A stretch of 9,553 nucleotides of DNA, from the NCBI GenBank assembly GCA_002359635.1, contig DENJ01000084.1:268-9820 (forward strand). Direction: 5' to 3'. The position numbers and the translations under genes are program-made. The stretch is from Burkholderiales bacterium UBA2647 (lineage in GTDB: Bacteria > Pseudomonadota > Gammaproteobacteria > Burkholderiales > Burkholderiaceae_E). Every line of letters begins with the position of its first letter. Positions within the stretch are counted from its first letter, which is position 1. The notes below the pieces were generated by a model. That model ran no database searches and had not been told where the DNA came from. It was given only the letters and a program-made list of their open reading frames with translations. Shown in pieces: positions 6,941 through 9,553 of this stretch.

Positions 6941-8443
6941 ATGGCTCGCATTGCAATTGGCGGTATGCAACATGAAACCAATACCTTTGCGCCGACAAAG
7001 GCGAGCTATCTTGCCTTTGAACAGGGGGGTGGTTGGCCGGGTATTCAACGCGGCGATGCTTTGTTTGCGGCGCTTGAAGGCGCCAACATCCCCGCTCAAG
7101 GCGCAATCGAAGCTTTTCGCGCGCAAGGCCATCAATTGCTTCCTCTGACCTGGGCGGCTGCTTCACCCTCGGCACATGTCACGCAAGATGCTTTTGAAAG
7201 CATTGTGGGTGATATTGAACGAGGGCTCAGAGATGCGGTTGATCGTGCTGAAGGTGTTGATGCGGTCTATCTTGATTTACACGGCGCCATGGTTACCGAG
7301 GACCACGAGGATGGTGAGGGTGAAATCTTGCGGCGGGTCCGGTCGATTGTCGGCGCGCGCGTGCCCGTGGTTGCCAGCCTTGATCTGCATGCCAATGTGA
7401 CGAAGGCCATGGTGGAACACGCCGATGCCATGTCGATTTATAGAACTTATCCACATGTCGATATGGCAGAGACCGGCGCACGCGCCGCTTTTCTGGCTAT
7501 GCAAATGCTCGCAACAGGTAAGCGCCCGATCAAGCGGCATCATGCATTTTCATATCTGACAGGCATTCCTTCGCAGTGCACCTTTATCGAACCAGGCAAA
7601 AGCCTTTACGAATTACTCGGGCGTCTCGAGCAGCAACATGGATGCTACCTGTCCTTTGCGCCTGGTTTCCCGATGGCCGACATCCATGAGTGCGGGATGA
7701 GCGTGATTGCCTACGGCTTTGACGCCGGCAAGCTTGATCAGGCCATGAACGCGATGGTTGATGCGGTTGAAAGTGCCGAGAAGGATTTTGCCCTTGAGCT
7801 ATTCACACCACAGGATGCGATTCAAAGGGCGATGCAGCTTGGCAGCCCAGGCCGGCCTGTGATCATCGCCGACACGCAAGACAATCCTGGCGCCGGTGGC
7901 AACGGTGACACGACAGGCATGCTCGAAGCCTTGTTGGCGCTCAAAGCACAAGACGCCTGCCTTGGACTGTTGATTGATCCGCTGGCTGCTGAACGCGCTC
8001 ATGAAGCCGGTCAAGGCGCAAGCCTGGCATTTGAATTAGGGGCGACATCAGGGTTGGCAGGACATCAAGCTGTTAGGCGTCGATTCACGGTTGAGCGGCT
8101 TGGCGATGGCAGGTTCACATGTACCGGGCCGATGTTCAAAGGTTTTAGGATGCAGCTCGGCAAAATGGCTTTACTGCGGCATGAAGGCGTCCGCGTCGCA
8201 GTGGCAAGCATCAAGTGCCAAGCTGCTGATCAGGCAATGTTTCGCCACCTCGGTGTCGAGCCGATTCAACAAAGGCTGATGGTGCTCAAGAGTTCGGTTC
8301 ATTTTCGTGCTGACTTCCAGCCCATCGCCGCAGCGGTCATCGTTGCACGCTCACCTGGACCCGCACTGGCCGATCCTGCCGAATTTGCCTGGACTAAGCT
8401 GCGCCCTGGGGTTCGCTTGCACCCACTGGGCAAAGCTATTTAA
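6941..8443 (+). CDS. M81 family metallopeptidase (MlrC-like), paralogue 2
   Basis: This is a 500-residue second M81 enzyme, also with no signal peptide. The same blocks are present: QHETNTFAP (10-18), LDLHGAMVTE (111-120) then EDGEGE, LDLHAN (147-152), YPHVDMAETG (170-179), GFPMADIHECG, and the regular C-terminal signature DTQDNPGAGGNGDTT (311-325). Asp148, His150 and His172 are probable metal ligands by conservation. Compared with paralogue 1, the N-terminal loop after HETN is longer (GGGWPG... region, about 27-50) and the residues between motifs differ strongly, so these are separate subfamilies rather than a fresh duplication. The start has an AGGGAGG Shine-Dalgarno (6926-6932) overlapping the end of paralogue 1, and the genes are 4 nt apart, so they are co-translated. 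The family is clear; the substrate is unknown, with a peptide or amide inferred. Confidence 0.9.
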   Translation: MARIAIGGMQHETNTFAPTKASYLAFEQGGGWPGIQRGDALFAALEGANIPAQGAIEAFRAQGHQLLPLTWAAASPSAHVTQDAFESIVGDIERGLRDAVDRAEGVDAVYLDLHGAMVTEDHEDGEGEILRRVRSIVGARVPVVASLDLHANVTKAMVEHADAMSIYRTYPHVDMAETGARAAFLAMQMLATGKRPIKRHHAFSYLTGIPSQCTFIEPGKSLYELLGRLEQQHGCYLSFAPGFPMADIHECGMSVIAYGFDAGKLDQAMNAMVDAVESAEKDFALELFTPQDAIQRAMQLGSPGRPVIIADTQDNPGAGGNGDTTGMLEALLALKAQDACLGLLIDPLAAERAHEAGQGASLAFELGATSGLAGHQAVRRRFTVERLGDGRFTCTGPMFKGFRMQLGKMALLRHEGVRVAVASIKCQAADQAMFRHLGVEPIQQRLMVLKSSVHFRADFQPIAAAVIVARSPGPALADPAEFAWTKLRPGVRLHPLGKAI

Positions 8444-8466
8444 TCAACACTGCATCGCCCAGGCTT

Positions 8467-9357
8467 ATGCAAATGCTCACTGCTGGCAGAGTTCCGAGCG
8501 GCTCCGACTGGTTGTTGATCGATGTCGGAAACACCTTCTTAAAATGGGGTCGGTACTCGGCGATTAGCATTCAAAACGCAGGCAAACAAGACCATGCCGA
8601 TGCGAACAACACGCCATTAAACAAATCACCACAGGTTTATCGCCTGGCCCTTGAGCACTGCATTGTTCAAGGCCGCGTCCTGCTAGCAGAAATTCCGATA
8701 TTGGCCATTGACTGGCGCGAACAGGCCTGTCCAGCCATGATTGTGATTTCGAGTGTCGCCGGGACGCGCGTGCGAAATCCATTGCTGCGCGCCCTTGAAG
8801 TTTGGCATGATGCGCCCGCGCCGCGTTGGATCAGTTCCTTGGATGAGGAATGCGGCGTTCACAACCGTTATAGGAACCCAGGACAGCTTGGGAGCGATCG
8901 TTGGGCAGCGCTCATCGGTGCGAGAGCGCTTGTTGGATCGCAGGCAGCCCTGGTCGTGGTTTGCGGCACCGCCACAACCATGGATTTGCTCGACACGGAA
9001 GGCAACTTCGAAGGCGGGTCGATCATGCCCGGACTTGGTTTGATGCAACGTTCACTGCACGAACGAACCGCAGCCCTACCCGATGCAAGCGGCGAGTATC
9101 TTCAGTATCCCCGGCAGACCGTGGATGCGATTGCTTCCGGGTGCTTGCACGCTCAAGCAGGCGCGGTCGAGCGCGTGTTTCGCCAATACAAAGATGAGCA
9201 TCCCAAATTGATTTGCATGTTATCTGGCGGCGCGGCTCGGATGCTCTCACCTCGGCTGGAAATCGCGCACCGTCTGATTGACAATCTCGTGCTCGAAGGC
9301 TTGTTCCACATCGCCATGCAAATGGCTGCCAGGCAAGCCATTGAACATCAAGGGTGA
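8467..9357 (+). CDS. coaX: Type III pantothenate kinase
   Basis: It phosphorylates pantothenate with ATP, the first step of coenzyme A synthesis, in the cytoplasm. It shows the ASKHA-fold signatures: LLIDVGNTFLKWG (16-28; Asp19 phosphate-binding motif), LGSDRWAALIGAR (141-153; Asp144 presumed catalytic base), CGTATTMDLLD (166-176), FEGGSIMPGL (181-190), the late MLSGGAAR (251-258) and a C-terminal DNLVLEGL. At 296 residues it is longer than the roughly 250-residue compact members; the extra length is in the N-terminal lead and a polar stretch at about 35-60. ATG 8467 has only AGG 3 nt before it; ATG 8473 (residue 3), with AGG 9 nt upstream, is an equally good or better start. It follows the second M81 gene by 23 nt, so is probably co-transcribed. 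The betaproteobacterial homologue is also called Baf; no birA partner lies next to it here. Confidence 0.92.
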   Translation: MQMLTAGRVPSGSDWLLIDVGNTFLKWGRYSAISIQNAGKQDHADANNTPLNKSPQVYRLALEHCIVQGRVLLAEIPILAIDWREQACPAMIVISSVAGTRVRNPLLRALEVWHDAPAPRWISSLDEECGVHNRYRNPGQLGSDRWAALIGARALVGSQAALVVVCGTATTMDLLDTEGNFEGGSIMPGLGLMQRSLHERTAALPDASGEYLQYPRQTVDAIASGCLHAQAGAVERVFRQYKDEHPKLICMLSGGAARMLSPRLEIAHRLIDNLVLEGLFHIAMQMAARQAIEHQG

Positions 9358-9363
9358 TCGATC

Positions 9364-9396
9364 AAAAAAACAAAGGGCCCGCTCCTCGAAGCGCGC
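9364..9396 (-). terminator. Intrinsic terminator for the ABC ATPase gene
   Basis: On the minus strand GCGCGCT (9396-9390) pairs with AGCGGGC (9383-9377), six of seven bases paired around a TCGAGG loop. It is followed by CCTTTG and then seven T (9370-9364). It starts 13 nt past the stop of the minus-strand gene and lies between two convergent genes, exactly where a terminator is expected. A competing hairpin, GCGCTG/CAGCGC (9393-9410), overlaps the upstream arm. Confidence 0.55.
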
Positions 9397-9409
9397 TGTC
9401 GTACCAGCG

Positions 9410-9553
9410 CTAGTGCCCGAGAATTTTCGATAAAAAATCTTTTGTTCGATCACTTTGCGGATCATTGAAAAACAGATCAGGGGGCGCTTGCTCAACGATT
9501 TGACCTTGATCCATGAAAATCACCCGATCTGCAACCGCCTTGGCAAAACCCAT
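9410..9553 (-). CDS. Amino-acid ABC transporter ATP-binding protein (partial, C-terminal 47 residues)
   Basis: The minus strand is open from the window edge to TAG 9412-9410. The 47 residues include MGFAKAVADRVIFMDQGQIV, followed by APPDLFFNDPQSDRTKDFLSKIL. This is the standard C-terminus of GlnQ/GltL/HisP-type polar amino-acid importer ATPases: the MGFA segment follows the H-loop, then the D-x-G-x-I-V-E strand and the FFxNPQSxRTKxFLSKIL tail. The Walker motifs lie outside the window. It works at the cytoplasmic face of the membrane and powers uptake of an amino acid such as glutamate, aspartate or glutamine; the substrate cannot be told from the tail. It is convergent with coaX, with 52 bp between stops and a terminator in the gap. 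The ATG at 9553 is internal, not the start. Confidence 0.88.
   Translation of the reverse strand: MGFAKAVADRVIFMDQGQIVEQAPPDLFFNDPQSDRTKDFLSKILGH

Noticed and set aside
5374..8443. Microcystin degradation (mlr) cluster
   Set aside because: Only MlrC-like proteins are present; MlrA, MlrB and MlrD are absent from the window and M81 proteins are common outside microcystin degraders.
9358..9409. Bidirectional terminator serving coaX as well
   Set aside because: The T run is on the minus-strand side only; on the plus strand the hairpin is not followed by a T tract.

Overview
The window reads as an ordinary chromosomal segment of a moderately GC-rich proteobacterium, most likely a betaproteobacterium (Burkholderiales). 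This rests on the order acetyl-CoA synthetase / small membrane protein / TPR protein / DUF4212 protein / sodium:acetate-type symporter, on a single-chain class I fumarase, and on the form of the type III pantothenate kinase. The lineage call is an inference from gene content. No RNA gene, insertion sequence, prophage, CRISPR array or origin was seen.

Left half (about 1-3652, minus strand): an acetate uptake and activation module. From its 5' end it runs: acetyl-CoA synthetase (3652-1670); a small YggT-like membrane protein (1634-1338); a TPR protein whose start overlaps it (1347-772); a 143-bp gap with possible control signals; a two-helix DUF4212 protein (628-365); and, after 2 nt, the N-terminal part of a sodium:solute symporter that leaves the window at base 1. 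The symporter pair would import acetate or a similar monocarboxylate, and Acs would convert it to acetyl-CoA.

Centre (3653-3821): a 169-bp divergent intergenic region. It holds a 7-bp-arm inverted repeat that coincides with a plausible acs promoter.

Right half (3822-9357, plus strand): four closely spaced genes that look like one transcription unit: fused class I fumarase, two tandem but clearly different M81 (MlrC-like) metallopeptidase paralogues, and type III pantothenate kinase CoaX. The gaps are 30, 4 and 23 nt. The fumarase belongs to central carbon metabolism and CoaX to coenzyme A synthesis. The M81 substrates cannot be read from the sequence. The far right edge (9553-9410, minus strand) is the C-terminus of an amino-acid ABC transporter ATPase that converges on coaX, with a terminator-like hairpin between them.

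The point most worth follow-up is the pair of non-identical M81 enzymes embedded between fumarase and CoaX. No clearly new biological system is visible; most of the window is explained by known families.
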